Shown here: in pieces, positions 24,449 to 38,114 of the stretch
How the letters are laid out: every line of letters begins with the position of its first letter
Numbering within the stretch: position 1 is the stretch's first letter
From: Toxotes chatareus
Lineage: Eukaryota; Chordata; Actinopteri; Toxotidae
Length of the DNA stretch: 64,000 bases
Direction of reading: 5' to 3'
Assembly: GCA_016801885.1 (NCBI GenBank)
Contig: CM028886.1
Coordinates: 1,587,001-1,651,000, forward strand
The notes under the pieces: model-generated
The model's input: the letters and a program-made list of their open reading frames with translations, nothing else
The model's database searches: none
Told to the model about the DNA's origin: nothing
Program-made: the position numbers and the translations under genes

Positions 24449-24503
24449 CGGGGGGGTTATTAGCCCTTAGTGGTGGGGGGGGGTTATTAGCCCTTAGTGG
24501 TGT
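24449..24503. repeat. 27-bp tandem duplication
   Basis: The unit with core GGTTATTAGCCCTTAGTGGT occurs twice, offset by 27 bases and separated by a G run. The G runs flanking each copy probably mediated the duplication by slippage. Confidence 0.85.
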
Positions 24504-25079
24504 GTGCCCTTTCCAACAATCATTCCCACACACATCACAGTTGCGCAGCATAAATAATCTGTTGGTTCTGTTGTCATGTTGAGCAGAGTTTGGTTCCTGA
24601 ATTGGTTTCTGATTTAGATCCTGGGACCACTTGGTCAAAAGGTCATTACCCATTGCCCTTTTAAGTGGAGGCAGAAGTACCTTTAACCTCTGAGTTAGCA
24701 GAATAGTGTGTTCATAAACCGGGAGTCAGGCCTGATTTATTTGGCTAAATCGATGGGAAACATTAGGAAGTTGTGTTGCTATGAAAACAACCTGATATAT
24801 TGTGGCTTTCTGGACGAGCGGCGACTGCTGGTCTCAGCTTTCAGCTCGAGTGGCACTCACAGACTCACAATCCCAGATTCCTGTTTGGTGGAGTTTGCTC
24901 TGGCCGTCGACTGTCACCACAGCCTAAATTATAATCAGCCCTCTGTGGTTTACCACAGACCTTTCCATTCATCTCCCAGATAAACAGAGAGCAGCAGAGA
25001 ATTCCTCTGCTCTGTCCTCAGATGATGGATTCTGGGGAAGCAGGGCAGCAGAGTGGCCTGGACTTTAAGGAGAATGTCT

Positions 25080-25160
25080 TGTAATACAAAAGGTCACAGG
25101 ACTGTATCTGACTGCCAACGTGCCCTTGAGCTAGATGCTGAGTTCTTACCTGCTTACTCC
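25080..25160. repeat. Dispersed fish repeat fragment ('CGTGCCCTTGAGC')
   Basis: CAACGTGCCCTTGAGCTAGA corresponds to the common fish repeat word CGTGCCCTTGAGCAAG followed by a decayed CACTTAACC. Related words occur at 26338-26365 (inverted) and 47385-47415. Confidence 0.5.
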
Positions 25161-26281
25161 CACTGAAAAAAAAACGTACTTCTCTGATTTGAGTCATGAT
25201 GTAATTATGGGATAATTTCCATTTGGTCCCACAGCTCACCACGTCTGTTCACACTGTTCACTGCAGTGATTCTGTGAAGATCTGTTACATAAAACTTAAA
25301 CAGAAACGAGAAAAAAACAGTGGTAAATCCCTACTCAGTTGTTGATTTTTTTTTTTTTTTTTTGCTAAAAATATCTTGTTCAGGGCACTAAATTTATCCG
25401 GTCCGCCTCGGAAGAAATTGCTGGAAATAACCAGCTTTGGAGCCAAAATGGAAATCTGTGCTGACCTCGTTCTGGCTACGAGGTAGAAACAGATGAGCAA
25501 ATGAAAACACTGAATGCACGTAACGTTTATTTTGATCAGGGATTATGGAATCTGTAGGAATCTGGCCCCCTCATTACATCTCATCTCTGAGTGTCTGTGC
25601 TGTTTTGTCATCTCTCTCTCTTCCCTTTTGCTGCAGCACTTTATCCAGATTAAGTTGTATTTTCCTTCTTTTAATATACTCTTTACCAAGCAAAGCGTTC
25701 ATCTGGTGCAAAGCTAGCCAAATGGACATTGTACCGCGCGTGCGGTGGGATCAGAGGCCGGTGGTCCCGGATCACGACGCAACCTAAGGCATCTATGTAG
25801 GTTAAATGCAACTTAAACCCAACACAATTTGTAGGATTAATCTTAAATAACAGGAGCTTGAGTTGGGCGTCGCAGCGCGGCACAGAAACCGGGCCTGGCT
25901 TGACCTTGACTGGGCCATGGTGTCAAAATCCACTTACATTCTATTTGAATCCATTTAGTTCAGCTTCTGCCAACCTTCAGCAATATGGCCTTTTATTTAA
26001 AAGTCTATTACGTTCTCAGTGGTCTTAGAGCTTTTAAAAGAGAGTGAAAGGAAGAAAAGCAATAAACTAAATGAACAGCACTGAAAGTAAAAGCAGAAAT
26101 AGTCGAATAGAGGTTTTTGAATATTTCTCTAATGTAAATACAGTTTCTGCTGTTTATGTTACACAGACGTACATTTATACGAACACTTAAACCGTCATAT
26201 ACTGCAAATACATATACATACACACAGTGCGTGAGACTGAATTGATTTACCGTAGGAAGCTACGCTCTCTCTTCCACACGA

Positions 26282-26300
26282 AGGTCAGAGGTCAAGGTCA
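26282..26300 (+). promoter_or_regulatory. Nuclear-receptor response element cluster (DR1 plus ERR/NR5A site)
   Basis: AGGTCAGAGGTCAAGGTCA contains three perfect AGGTCA half-sites. The first two form a DR1 (one-base spacer), the type bound by RXR heterodimers, HNF4 and COUP-TF. The last lies in TCAAGGTCA, the extended monomer site of ERR and NR5A receptors. A fourth AGGTCA follows at 26323-26328. Perfect consensus matches are seen; binding is inferred. Confidence 0.4.
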
Positions 26301-26328
26301 TCTTAGCTTTGCTGAGAGGAGAAGGTCA

Positions 26329-26370
26329 GAGGGGTTTAGTGTTTTGCTCAAGGGCAGTGAAGAAGGACAG
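26329..26370 (-). repeat. Dispersed fish repeat fragment ('TTTTGCTCAAGGGCA')
   Basis: GGGGTTTAGTGTTTTGCTCA followed by AGGGCAGTG matches the inverted form of the repeat word found at 25080-25160. The adjacent receptor half-sites may therefore sit at the edge of an old repeat. Confidence 0.5.
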
Positions 26371-27969
26371 ATGCTCGTCAACATGAGACTTCAGGCTGAA
26401 GCTGTTAAACTACCACGTCCTACTGCTGTTTGATAGAAATACTGAACCTGTCCTTTTTATAACATTGTCATGGCAGTGACCTTTTTATCACATGTATGTG
26501 AAACATTTCATAACCACAAATTCAATATTTCATAACGCAGCTGGAATTGAAGGTTACTTACTTTGGCAGAGATCCAGTAAGAGCAGCGCAAACCGGGAGG
26601 ATTATTGAGAATCAGAATCAACAACGGGCAGCAATCGGCAGCATTATATTCAGCTTGGATTAAGGCTTCTCTGTCCAATGACTCAAGCTGCAGTCTCTGC
26701 TGTGCACACTGAGGGTTCACTGGAGGTCTATCTGATATTGTTGCCAAGGAGCTCTGAGAACAATGCCTCACAAAAGATTATAAAGGAGCAAGTGAACAGA
26801 AAAAAAAGAAGTTGGGAGAAGGATCAAGAAACACTGAACACCTACAAGACTGGAAGAAGCTACAAGAGATATGAGATACAGATAGATACAGTAGGAGAGA
26901 GGTTTTTTTTCCTCTGAAATGCCATACATCTGTTTTAGAAAGTGTTTCTACCTCAGATGCATCATCCATTGTTCAGAAAACACTGATCATCCTGCCTCCA
27001 GAAGCAGAAATGTTTCATAATCACAGCTTTTTTCCTGACTCAAAACCTCCACAGTAACATGTACTGTAAGTTTCATTTGCCAGATGTTGTTTTGTTAGAA
27101 GGTGCCAAAATTTTCAAAAGGTGGTGAACCCTCCAGAAGGCCAGAAGGCAGAAGAAATGCAAAAAAACAAAGGATGCTCACACTGCTGGCCTTCATCTTA
27201 ACCTCTAGATTGCTTCTAAAATTTGATTCCTTTTGTATCGCAGTTTATTTGCTGTAGATTTTAACCCCAGTGGCGCTGAAAAGGGCGCATGAGTAATCAA
27301 AGACGTCACTTCACTGTTTGTAGGCTGAATTGGAATATATTTTGGTTTTGGCTGCACCGCATTCCTTCGTGATTTGCCTGAATCGAGGCGTCTCCCTGAA
27401 TACCAGCCGATTTGCTTTCTGGCTTTCATTTCTGCCTTGTTTCCTCTTTGCTAACGTTGGCTCAGCCCTACCTGCCTCGGTGCCAAAACGTATGACGATA
27501 ATCAGATGAATGACGTGAGATTAACTTAGTCACCATGGTGCTGTTTGAGCATTCAGATAAAAGTCTCATGCAGGCTACAGGATCTGTGCCACAGGTCCAT
27601 GTGGCCCAGATTGGAATTGGAGGGGGAAAAAAAAACTGTGACTTCAGTCACCTTTTTTGCCAATCGTACTGAGGAGGAAATAAAGAGTCAGGAGACTTTG
27701 AGCTGCAGTGTGAACGCAGCCTGAGAGCTATGCCACCATACTGACGGGGTTACAGTGGCGTGAGAGCAGGGGCTGCTGGCCAGTGCTCCGGCACAGCTGA
27801 AATAGCAAGCAGCAGAGCCAGGAACTGAAACACTACACCCAGGCTTCTCACACTCCCCCCCGCTCTCTCTAAACCCCTCTCTCCCTGTCTCTCTCTCTCT
27901 CTCGCCTTCTCACCTCTCTCCCTCACCCTTCCTCACTTTGATCTGAGGTCCTGGTGTTTTCTTGTTCTT

Positions 27970-27991
27970 CATCATCATCATCATCATCATC
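27970..27991. repeat. (ATC)n trinucleotide repeat
   Basis: About seven ATC/TCA units following a CT-rich stretch. Confidence 0.85.
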
Positions 27992-28867
27992 TAGCCTCCA
28001 TCCATCCCCCTGCTCCCTCTGCTCCTGCCTCCCGTTGAATTCCTCCCACACCTCTCTTCTTCTTCCAGCGGAGCGCGGTGGAGAGGTTACGGCCTCATTT
28101 GAATATTTTAATGTATATCAACCTCCTCCTCGCTGGGGCGTGGCGTCGTTTTACGGTCGCACAGCTGTGGTGGTGTTATGGGACCATCTGCGCAGGGATC
28201 ATTAAGTTAGCTAGAAGCTAACATGGGGATAGAGATGAAGGGGTGGGGGGGCTTCAGGAGTGAGCTTATTCCTTTTCATTCTTCCTCTGTTGTAGAATAG
28301 CTCTTACCCAGATTTGGGAACGGTTCCAGGGTGGGAGAAAGAAGAAAAAGAAGCAGAGGGAGGAGCAGACGGAAAAATCCCCTCTCCACCGTTCCAAACT
28401 CACACACTTCATTATGCTTGTGTATTTGCGTGTGATGTTGCAGTGACTCCAGGCGTGTGTATGTGTGTTCAAGCATGAACACATGTATCTGTTCATGTGT
28501 GCAAGTGTTGTTGAGGTGGAGTTTGTTCGTGCTTTAATTGTGCTGGTTTACCTGTGTAAAGATGATTTTGATTTGGTTCTAACAGAGTTTTACAGTGCAA
28601 ATGCAAACATTTATTAAGTCATTGCCAAGCCCAAACTTTAGGGCTCGGCATCATTTGAAACTCAGGCATCGTATTTGTTCTAATGCCTGACTTTCATTGC
28701 TAAAACCAAACTGATATTTTTGTCATTACCTCACTGTAAAGAATAGAATCATACCTTAAAATAAAACAGCTTCACAAGAACTTTGGTGATGTCAGCTGCT
28801 GTTTAAAAAGAGAAAATTTCAATGATTGGTTTAACATTGTGAAAAACTTTCATATTCATTTTCTTGC

Positions 28868-28975
28868 AAAGACTTTTATGAAAAGATTGATATCATATCT
28901 GCAGGTAAACGTTAAGCTGAAGCCAGCAGCCGCTTAGCTTAGCTTAGCTTAGCATAAAGACTGCACGCAGGTGGG
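28868..28975 (+). repeat. Fish repeat with GCTTAGCTTAGCATAAAGACTG
   Basis: AGATTGATATCATATCTGCA, 'CCAGCAGCCGCTTAGCTTAG' and 'AGCATAAAGACTG' follow, in order, the consensus of a very common teleost repeat. The left half of the same family is seen at 56371-56455. The TAGCT unit is expanded to four copies here. Confidence 0.65.
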
Positions 28976-31875
28976 AAGGTTTTGGATGTGAGGGATTTAA
29001 CGTATTGTTGGGTAAATGCAGTGTGTTGTAACTCTGCTCAGGAGGTGGCTGTAGGCCTTGTGTTGCTGTAACAGCTCTTTCACGCAGAGGAAGGGTTACT
29101 TGTTTTGGGCCTGGGGCATCTTTCCTTCAGGCCTTTTTGCCATGGAAATAGTATTTTCCTTTCTTCTGGAGCCGTTAAAAAGGTTTTACAAGTCGTTAAA
29201 TTTATGCTCAGAAAGTGTGCAGATACCCTGATGGCTCTTTAAAGTGCTGCTGAAATCCGTCTCTTTGCTCTGATGTGCAAACTCAGCTCACTGCGTCAGC
29301 GAGGAGTGTTTTCGCGGGCAAAAGCACAGCCGTGCTTTCAGTCGATAGAGAGTGTACTTGTTTTCTGGCGGGCCGTGTCAGCGCAGGCATTAGATAACGT
29401 TTTATTTGATGGTGTTCAATGGCTGACTCGTCCTCACCTCTCGCCCAGGCCTCTCCTGCTCTCCAGCCCACACGAGCTCCCATGTAAAACCAAAACGCAC
29501 ACAGACGTCCACCCACTGACTCATGTACACACACATATACACACTCTCATAAACACACACAGACACACACACTCCCGCTCTCTCTCTCTGCATCCTTTCT
29601 CTGGAGGATTCTGGCAGTTGTTTATGTTATTGAACTGGTTATCACATTACAGCTGGAACACCACCAGGCTCAGAGAGAGAGAGTCCTCCTGCTTTCTCAA
29701 GAAAGGAAATAAAGGCAAAGAGAGTGCAAGGAAAAACAAGAGCAGAAGGAGGACGAGATAAGAATATGCCAAAATGTTTTTGTGCTGCATTGATCAACAT
29801 CATTAGGCTTCTTTATTTAACATTAGAAAACTGAGTCTGATCTTTACAGAGCAGTTTTAACTGTATGTATCAGAGCTTTGCCAATAATTTCCCCACACTA
29901 AGTAACAAAATAGATTGTTTGATATTGTTTTTCCAAAAATAGGAGCATTTTCTGATCTGGCAGAAAGAATTTATTTATCAGTGCTTTCCAAAACCCTGTG
30001 GTTACTTTAGCTGTGTGGTTATGGTAAGGGAAGTATCGTAGTCATGGTGAAAAGAAACCAATGTTGGCTCTCGGTAGGAAGCGGGATTTGAAGCAGGGTC
30101 TCTGGTGTGAACGTCACTGTCTGTGTTTGAAGAGGTTGTGGCACTAAAACCGTGTCAGAAAAATGTAAACACAGTGTGTAAAGTGCGTGAACAGATGATT
30201 AATGCTGCCATTATTTTTCTTGTTAGCATGATGTTTGAAAAGAGGTTGGTCTAAGTCTTAAACTGGATTCTTTTACGTTATAGACGAGGTTTTACAGCAA
30301 AATAAAGAAGCTACACTTAAACTCAGGAATCTGCTGCAAAGAACATTATGTTGGTTTGAAATTCTCCAAACAAATGAAAATTTGAAACCACAGTTGGGTG
30401 ACAAACAACACATACTGTTGTTTAATTTGGAGAACTTGATGTAATACAGCCTCAAACATTCCCCACAGAGTTGAATCAAAATCCCTCCTACACAGTCTTA
30501 AGCCTGACATTCACCACAGTTGTACTGTAACGTTTACTAATTGTTGCACCATCTTGTACCATTTGGATTTGTGTTGTACAGGTGTTCGTGTTTTTGTGTC
30601 CACTCCGTGTTGTGGAGGAGTTAAACAGAAAATATAACCTCTAACTCTCACAGCGTTGTACCTGAGCTCTGTGCTTACAGCTATACTATGAAAAAAGCAA
30701 GAGCACAATGGTTCAGCCTTCCTCTGCGTGTTCTGCCTGTTGAGTTACTCTACCAAATGTAAATGAATGTTGATAAATCATTTCCTTTGTCACAGTAGGC
30801 AGCCGGTTAGTGGCACCCTGTGAATGATGAGTAAAGAGAAGAAAAAAACAGATTTGGTGGTAAAAAGTCGGCACTAGAAGTTATGGAAACTTCTTTTTTG
30901 CTCTGTTTTGCACACCCAGCAAGAATACATAATCCAGAGATGTGTTTTTTTTTTCTTTCCTCTCACCCCATGGTTTTCTCATCCAATCCAAAGAAGTGCT
31001 GCGCTTTCAAATCCCCTCTCTTCTTCTCAGCTTTGCTCCTTTTTTACAAACCGATAGTCGTCGTCCTAAATATCCCGCCTGCGCTTCGCCACAATTCACT
31101 TCGCAGGAAACTCTGTCTGACAAAAGCGTTCGGAGAATGTTCACGAGGGGTGGAATCTACAAGTTCCTGAATAAGATTTCAGTGACAGAGCCTTTTGGTC
31201 TCCATCAAAGGAGGCATCTCGCTGTGTTGCTGCAGAATCTGAATGCCAGAAAGTTTTGCTCTCAACAGTCGAGGAAACATTAATACCCTGTGATAATAAC
31301 ACAAGTTGACTTAGAGCTCGATTATTCCCTGACTCAAGCGTGACCCCAGGATTATGAGAGCCACATCATATGGTCAAACTGTCATTATGATTGTACACAG
31401 CGGTGATTGAAGTGAAAACCTCGGAATTGTGGGTTAAAATGATTATGGATTAACATGACAGCGTGGTTTTCTCCTTGCCGTAAAGCCGCCACCGGCTCCA
31501 TTGAAGCAAAGCAAAGGAGCTTAGTGCTTTTAGCCCATAGTTCTGGTCTATGGTAGCATCTGTTGTTACAGTCGGACATAGCATACACACTCCTGAGCCA
31601 CTGCAACACATGCTGGAGGGTCATAGCCCTGTTTTAATGCACTGAGTGTGCGTGTGTGAGTAGGTGGGTGATACAGTATGAAGGAAGGCTTTTCACAGAG
31701 GACAATTCCTCTGGAGTCACAACAGGTGTGTGTGTGTGTGGGGCTGAGCAGAATTATGAGCTGGGCACTAAAAGGAGGAGGGGGGTTAGAGGGCTTATGA
31801 AGGGTCCCCTCTGCCCCACCTGTAGCCTGTCAGCTGTTGTAAGCCTGTTAAAACGTCAGCTGTTTCTGAGGAGAA

Positions 31876-31901
31876 GTGTGTGTGTGTGTGTGTGTGTGTG
31901 A
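31876..31901. repeat. (GT)n microsatellite
   Basis: About 13 GT units; a shorter one lies at 31726-31740. Confidence 0.95.
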
Positions 31902-32904
31902 GGGGCGAGGGTGTGTATTAGTCAATGTCAGGGAGCTCGTCGAGGTGGGGGGGGGGGGGCGGCTGGCTCCGTGTGGCCCTCGCCGCCCCATTGCACATCA
32001 AACGCCTCGTCGCCTTTGGGGATTTGTTTGTGCACAACACTGCAGCTCGTGCCGGCGTTGAGCAGCACCACAGTCTGGTCCTGCTTTGCCTCTTTCCTGC
32101 TTGTGAAGTCTGCGTCAAAGAGCTTCGGTTTAAAAAGTCCGAGCCGAGCCACCAGACAAACAAAGACAGGGTTAGGGTTAGGAACAGAACCTGTCAAATC
32201 TCAAAACCAGTGTCAGAATTTTAGCTTTTATTTTAACTGTAAGTTTGATGTCTTAAAAGAGTTTGGTATCACTTAAATGTTCTGGGCTATCTGAGTCTGT
32301 ACCTTTGAAGGCATGTTATTCTATGAAACCTGAAACATTTCTTCATTCAACAGAAAAGGTAAACTTCTAAAAAGCATCTGTTTTTAATGTTTTTGTAACA
32401 CGAAGCAGCTGCGCAATAACTTTGCCAAAACAGAATTCAGTCAAAAATGATGAAAATCACGATTTAAGTCAGAAAATATGTGATCAAAGGCTAAGTAAAC
32501 AAGACCAAGCTTTCACTTGACAGTTTTCAGTATTTGGTGCAAAGGAAACGTTCTGGTTGTTGCACCAGAAAGGTTTCTTGTTTCTGGAAACAAGAACAAA
32601 CAGCTGGATATTTTGGACATTTGCAGATCTGGTGAGGAAAATGTGAGTCGTGGCACCACCTCTGTCAACAAGTTGACTGGACTGTGACTCAGTTGGAGAC
32701 TTGGTGGACTCCTTGATGCCATTTTTTGTGTTTTCAGCTGTTTGTATTCTGTTGTCTCGAGCCAGACTGACCATTATCAGCTCATTTCCAGTCTTTCTTC
32801 CTATTCTACACATTATTTTATTTGGTCAATTTACTCTCATATAGACAAAGAAAAGTAGACAATCCTCTCATTGAACAAACTGGAAACAGGACATGTGAAG
32901 CATC

Positions 32905-33275
32905 TTGGCTTAAAAATGACAGAAAGATTTCGGTGTCCATTTAAACTGAAGTGGACTGCAGCTTTTCTGGCTCTAAAATGAATCAGTGTCTCCTTGTGAC
33001 CCTTGATGGTTATGGTCGGCTCAAAACATGACTTATGAGCAGCCAGAGTTATTTTTCCTTCTCGGGTTGTTTCATCTGAAGAGGTTATAGAAGAATAAAG
33101 AGATGAAAATACTCTTATTCTGACTTTCACAAGAAAAAAAACATGATTTTCTGTAACAGAAACACTTTTTTTCTGTCTTTTCCCTTAAATCATCTTCTGA
33201 CCCGTCTGAACTTTCATCTAGAGGCTTGATGGGGGCTCCTGAACCCCGGGTTGGGAACCACTGGTATAACAGGAC
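32905..33275 (-). repeat. Fish repeat ending GGTTGGGAACCACTGG
   Basis: The words 'AATCAGTGTCTCCTTGTGAC' and 'GGGGGCTCCTGAACCCCGGG' then 'TTGGGAACCACTGG' match a dispersed teleost repeat whose other strand begins CCAGTGGTTCCCAACC. The middle part is diverged. Class not known to me. Confidence 0.6.
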
Positions 33276-36200
33276 ACCTCAAACATGGCTCTGGTCAACA
33301 GTTGAACCACGGTTCTGAACCAGAAGTCGCAGTGTATGAAACTGCAGGTAACCATAGCAACAGAGCTCCTGCTGAATGCCACGCTGAAAGTTGACTGTCT
33401 GTGGTGAAATGAGTCTGTTGAGAGGCGAAACTGACAACAAACAATTTTTCAAAACCGAGTGAAAGCTTGAAAACAGCTCCACTCTTTTTCCTGCGACATG
33501 CAGCTGATATGGCACCAAACTACTTCTTCTTCTTCTCTTTGAACAAAAGAATCAGTTGGTCAGAATTTTTCGAATATTAAATGTTATCAAACCCAAGCAG
33601 CCGTACTATGAAGCGGGGTTTTTCATGGGTGTGGCTGTGTGAGAAGGTGACGCCCCCACCTATTAATCCCGCCCCGTTAAGCTCTGATTGGTCACCAGCT
33701 GTTAGATCTGCCAGATGATGAATCAGTCGTTATCTCACTGCAGATATTCTGGTATAGGTGTGCAGTATATGTCGGTCGATTAGTTACCGTACATTAATTC
33801 CAGGTAATTTGGAAACAGTTGCACACGGTTATATAATTTGTTCAGTAGGGGGCACTGTCAAGTTCATTTGTCAACCGTAACACTTTCCACTCCAATATGT
33901 CACATGATCAAGAAAAAATAAATAAATCAAAGAAAGTCAAATCTGAATGATGATTGGTTGTTTATCTACAAATTATGTGAAATTGCTATCGGCCTTTGTG
34001 TCTTATTGGATTTTTTTTTAAAACTCCCATCTTTTTGTGTTGCTGAGCAAATCTGAGATTCAGAGGTCTGGAACCAGGTTAATTTGAAATCAAGGACTGT
34101 TTCATCTCATCACAGAAAAAAATGAACAAGTCAGCGAATCTAACCAGACATTCAGTTAAACACATTTCAGTCTGCCCCAAACAAGGCCAGACACGTTTGA
34201 TTCCAGACGTCTGCTCTTAATTTTCTGGACGTAAGCTAAATATCTGCCGTCTCTCTACTCTCCAGTCGGTCATGCTGGCGTGGGAGTCACAGGTGTTGAG
34301 TGATTTATGGCTTTAATTTACTTGATATATTAAAATATAATACAGCAACAAGCATAGAGCATTAATTAGGATACTACAGTGAGTTCCTGTTTCCCGTAAG
34401 TCGCTTGGCAGGGAGACAGAAAGCTTACAACTACACTTAACACATCAAAATAGAATACTGTGCACTGGGAGGTGTGTGTTGAGTTTAAAGACTGTTGTTT
34501 TCTTTATCATGATATAGAGAAATCAATGCGAGTTTATTGATTTCACCTTAAAATAACTGTTAGTCATAAAGTAGAGGAATAGTAGAACAGCTTCAGTGAG
34601 TATTTTGAGATGTACGAGACAATGATTCAGCTAAAATAAGCTGTAAATGTGCACCTGGACATTAATAATCTGTCCCTGAATCTGTCCCTGTGTCCGAGTG
34701 AACGGTGATGGCCTGGAAGAGCAGAAGGCTTGTCCTTGCAGGGACAGGCTTTAGGAGGGGTCGGAGCCCTTGTGGTGGCAGCTGAGTGAGGCAGACAGTT
34801 GAAGGGAACAGGTTGCTGCGTCTGTTAGGGCTTGTCTTGCTGCTCTTGACCTTTAACCTTTAGCTGTGACAGCTCCGGGGGCTGGGAGATACCAAATTTC
34901 CCCAGTTTGGGTGAGCCAGGCTGGGCCAGATGAGACACAGAGACGCATGATGCTGGTTAGTACTGCTGTATAAATCATACTGTAATGTTTAAACGAACCT
35001 GCCATGTTCTGTCAGATCTTCCTCATTAGTTTAAACAAATGTTATAGGCTTATTTAATTAGCATTTTTACATGGACTTTGCTAAATGAAGTAAAACCATA
35101 CCAAGGTAAAAGAAGCTTTTCCCATGACAATCAATAGACTAAATTATTAATCAATGCATTGAGAAACTAGCTGTCACATAAATGGATAATGAAACTAATT
35201 GTCAGTATCAGCCTTAGTTAACATTGCTGTGGGCCGGTTCTGAGAACATTAGAACGGGTCCAGAGAACATTTAGGTGTTCTCACATACTTTCCCTCTGGG
35301 TAACGTCAGGGTTGCAGTGCCTGTGTGAAACCAAGATTAATCTCAGAATATGGCTCCAGCAAACAAAAGTGTCCTATGTCCACGAATGAAGAGGCTGTGG
35401 TTTCACCTCATTTGCCCAAATTGGATTTTGAAGTCAGATGTGGAGAGGATGTGACGATGAACAGATACTTCTCATGAAAACTGTATCCTGAAAAATTAGC
35501 ATTGTCCAGCTCTGTCCTTCCAAACGTTAGATCTTTTGACCATTCCGATGTTTTGGTAAGAGGGTTTCAGGGTAGGGAAGTGAATATTTGATTTGAAATC
35601 ATCATCATGCAGAATAGAGAGTCAGAGCATAGAGTCACAGTTTTTTTTTTTTTACACCCAAAATGACAAGCAGTTTGTGGCAGAACATAATGTGAATGAA
35701 GTGAAGACTGGACGTCGGACACTGCATTTTGAGAGAACGTTCTCTTCCCTCAGAGTAAACAAACACGATGCACAGTTTCCAGTTTAGATCTGGATCCTGA
35801 TCAGTTTAGTTTGTAGATGAAGAATAGCCACACTGCTCGTATGTGTCAGGTACCTGCTGTGTGACAGAGTGCCTCTGCTCTTCTTCCTTAAAGGTAATAG
35901 ATTTATTTCATAAAAGCGTATAAATTCTTTTATAAGTGCAGGTGGTTTTATTTCGGGCAGGTTGGCCCGCTGCACTGCACAACACTGCAGCCTGTGTTGA
36001 TATTCGATCATAATGCTGTCTTTGATGGCGCAGACGTAAGTGGAAGCCCATTGGTGAAAATGGGCTGTGAATTGGTTTGATCCACTGAAGGCGCTTTGGG
36101 ACAGCTGTTATCACAGAGGACTGGAGCGGTTCGAAATCACCAGACATCTAACGTGAGCTACAAGTAAAACATGAACTGTATCACTGTTCCAGCATTGTGG

Positions 36201-37864
36201 TGTCACAGTTATGCTGTGAAAGTGTTGATGAGCGAGAAGCCTGGGCAGGTTTAAACAACACAGATTTGCTCTGGGTGCTGGAACAGAAAATGAGAGAGCC
36301 TTGTTGCATGGATGTGTATTTTCTGCTAGAAACGTTCATCTTGTGAGCTTTATTATGCTGCGAGATTTGTCAGGAGTGTGACAGAAATGCGGAGAATTCC
36401 TCAGTAATGTAGGTCACACACAAGAGAAAAGCTCACGCTCGAGCCACACCAGAGAAAAGCTTTGTCATTTTTTTTAATTTACCCCATCCTCAGGAGGGAG
36501 GCAGATTTGCATAATCAGGGTATTCACTGTCAAACCCTTGAAAGCATATCATGTTTATTCACAAACCTATTAGTCATTTCGTACAAAGACAAAGTACCAA
36601 ATAAGCTTGTTTTCAACAAAACCTCTTGAGTTTTCCTTTGTGATGGCACATCAGTCATGTGGCACACCTTTCACATGGAACAAAGACACAAAAACAAATC
36701 TTTTCCACTTTTCTACAACTGTTCCCGAGTATTTGCAGCTACGTGGATGGATGTTTATCACGGCGAGAGCTGGAGCTTATACACTTGTGTGCTTCCTTTC
36801 AACATAAATACACTTGCCTCTGGGCAAAGTAGCTGCTTCCTCTCACCGCTCTGTTAAAGAAGAGAGAATAGATATCCTTTCTCTCTGTGTTTGTGCCTCC
36901 CCCACCTCTCCTCAGTGCCGGATCCCCACCACATGCAGCCATCACCACACAGTCTTGGCCAGCGTTCGTGTTTGACTCAGGAAGGAGGTAGGCTCATAGA
37001 TCCCCATTTTAGGCTCCGGGCCAACACCGTGTGTTCAACATGGAGGGCCCACAGGCAGCCGCACACACGGACGACAAATGTGGACGGCAAGCTGGGGGAA
37101 ACCTGGAGAAGGGGCAGTGAGATTAGGCCATTACTCAGTACTTGTGTTTGTTGTGGAAGTAATTGTGTCCTCAGTCCTCTGACATTAGGATTGTTGTGTT
37201 TACTGCTGTTGTATATTATTCCCATCCATGGGCAGATTTGCTGCTCCTGATAGCTGAAGAGAGTTCATTTTTTCCACCCTCCCCTCACAGATTTATCCAT
37301 ATAAGTTACTGCTGCAAGACAGAATTGGCCCTTGGAATTTCTGCCCCTTGTTTAACCCGTTGGGCTCTGGGCGCAGACGTGCCTGCGCCCATACATACGT
37401 GTACTGTGCTGTGTGGAAACTCAATGACACAACTGTTTAGCAGACTCCTGGCCTCCCATTTCCCACACCCCCCGGCTCCCTCAGAGATTTCAAGGTCAAG
37501 AAAGGGCAAGGGCTGAGAATCGTTCCTTGGGAAGCAGAGCCACTGTCGCAAACGGTCACAGACAGCGGTTCTCTCCTTTTACAGTCCTATGTGCGCTCAT
37601 CTTACTGCATCTCACCAAGTTCAGATGTGCAGGGGTTTTGATTTCCACAGCTTTGGACGTAGCGTCAGATCAGAGCCGTCGGTGGCAGTCTTCATTGGAG
37701 CTGACGGGGATGGGAGGTGTGGTGGTGCAGCCAGCGAAGTCTGACAGCAGAGGAGTCATTTTAAAACAAGTGTAGAGAGTCCGGGCTGAGTGGCACGAGA
37801 CATTACCGGTGCGTTGGACTCTTCGACAGCTGAGCATGCAAGTGTATATGTGTGGGGTAGTGCA

Positions 37865-37888
37865 GTGTGTGTGTGTGTGTGTGTGTGT
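37865..37888. repeat. (GT)n microsatellite
   Basis: About 12 GT units. Confidence 0.95.
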
Positions 37889-38078
37889 AGATTTCGGGGG
37901 TGGGGGGGGCTTGAAGGGTCCACTGGAACAAAAGGTATGTGGGCAGCTGCCGTCCCACTGCCGGCAGCTCACGATCCAAATGTGGGATATACACTCACAT
38001 GTGCACAGGGGACAGATTGGTGTGCAATGAGGATCTGACACGCTCAGCTAGGCACCTAGTGACTGCCTCACTCTGGTG

Positions 38079-38080
<2 letters not shown>

Positions 38081-38110
<30 letters not shown>
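38081..38110. repeat. (AC)n microsatellite
   Basis: Fifteen AC units. Confidence 0.95.

Positions 38111-38114
<4 letters not shown>

Larger units (their letters stand above)
22300..28250 (+). other. Putative mef2d intron 1, second part
   Basis: No exon is supported. The part at 22.3-22.55 kb is rich in homeodomain-like TTAATTGA/CATCAATTA motifs and may be conserved. A 27-bp duplication, a cluster of nuclear-receptor half-sites, CT-rich runs (27840-27935) and an ATC trinucleotide repeat (27970-27991) occur. A GGA-rich minisatellite lies at 22597-22627. Confidence 0.5.
28251..36000 (+). other. Putative mef2d intron 1, third part
   Basis: No exon is supported. Listed repeats aside, the stretch includes a G-rich run at 31947-31960, a GT microsatellite, two TTAGGG words near 32170-32181 and a CTCF-like site (CAGTAGGGGGCAC, near 33843-33855, one mismatch to the core). 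Confidence 0.5.

Noticed and set aside
32165..32185. GGGTTAGGGTTAGG, a telomere-like word.
   Set aside because: Only two full units; too short to claim an interstitial telomeric site.
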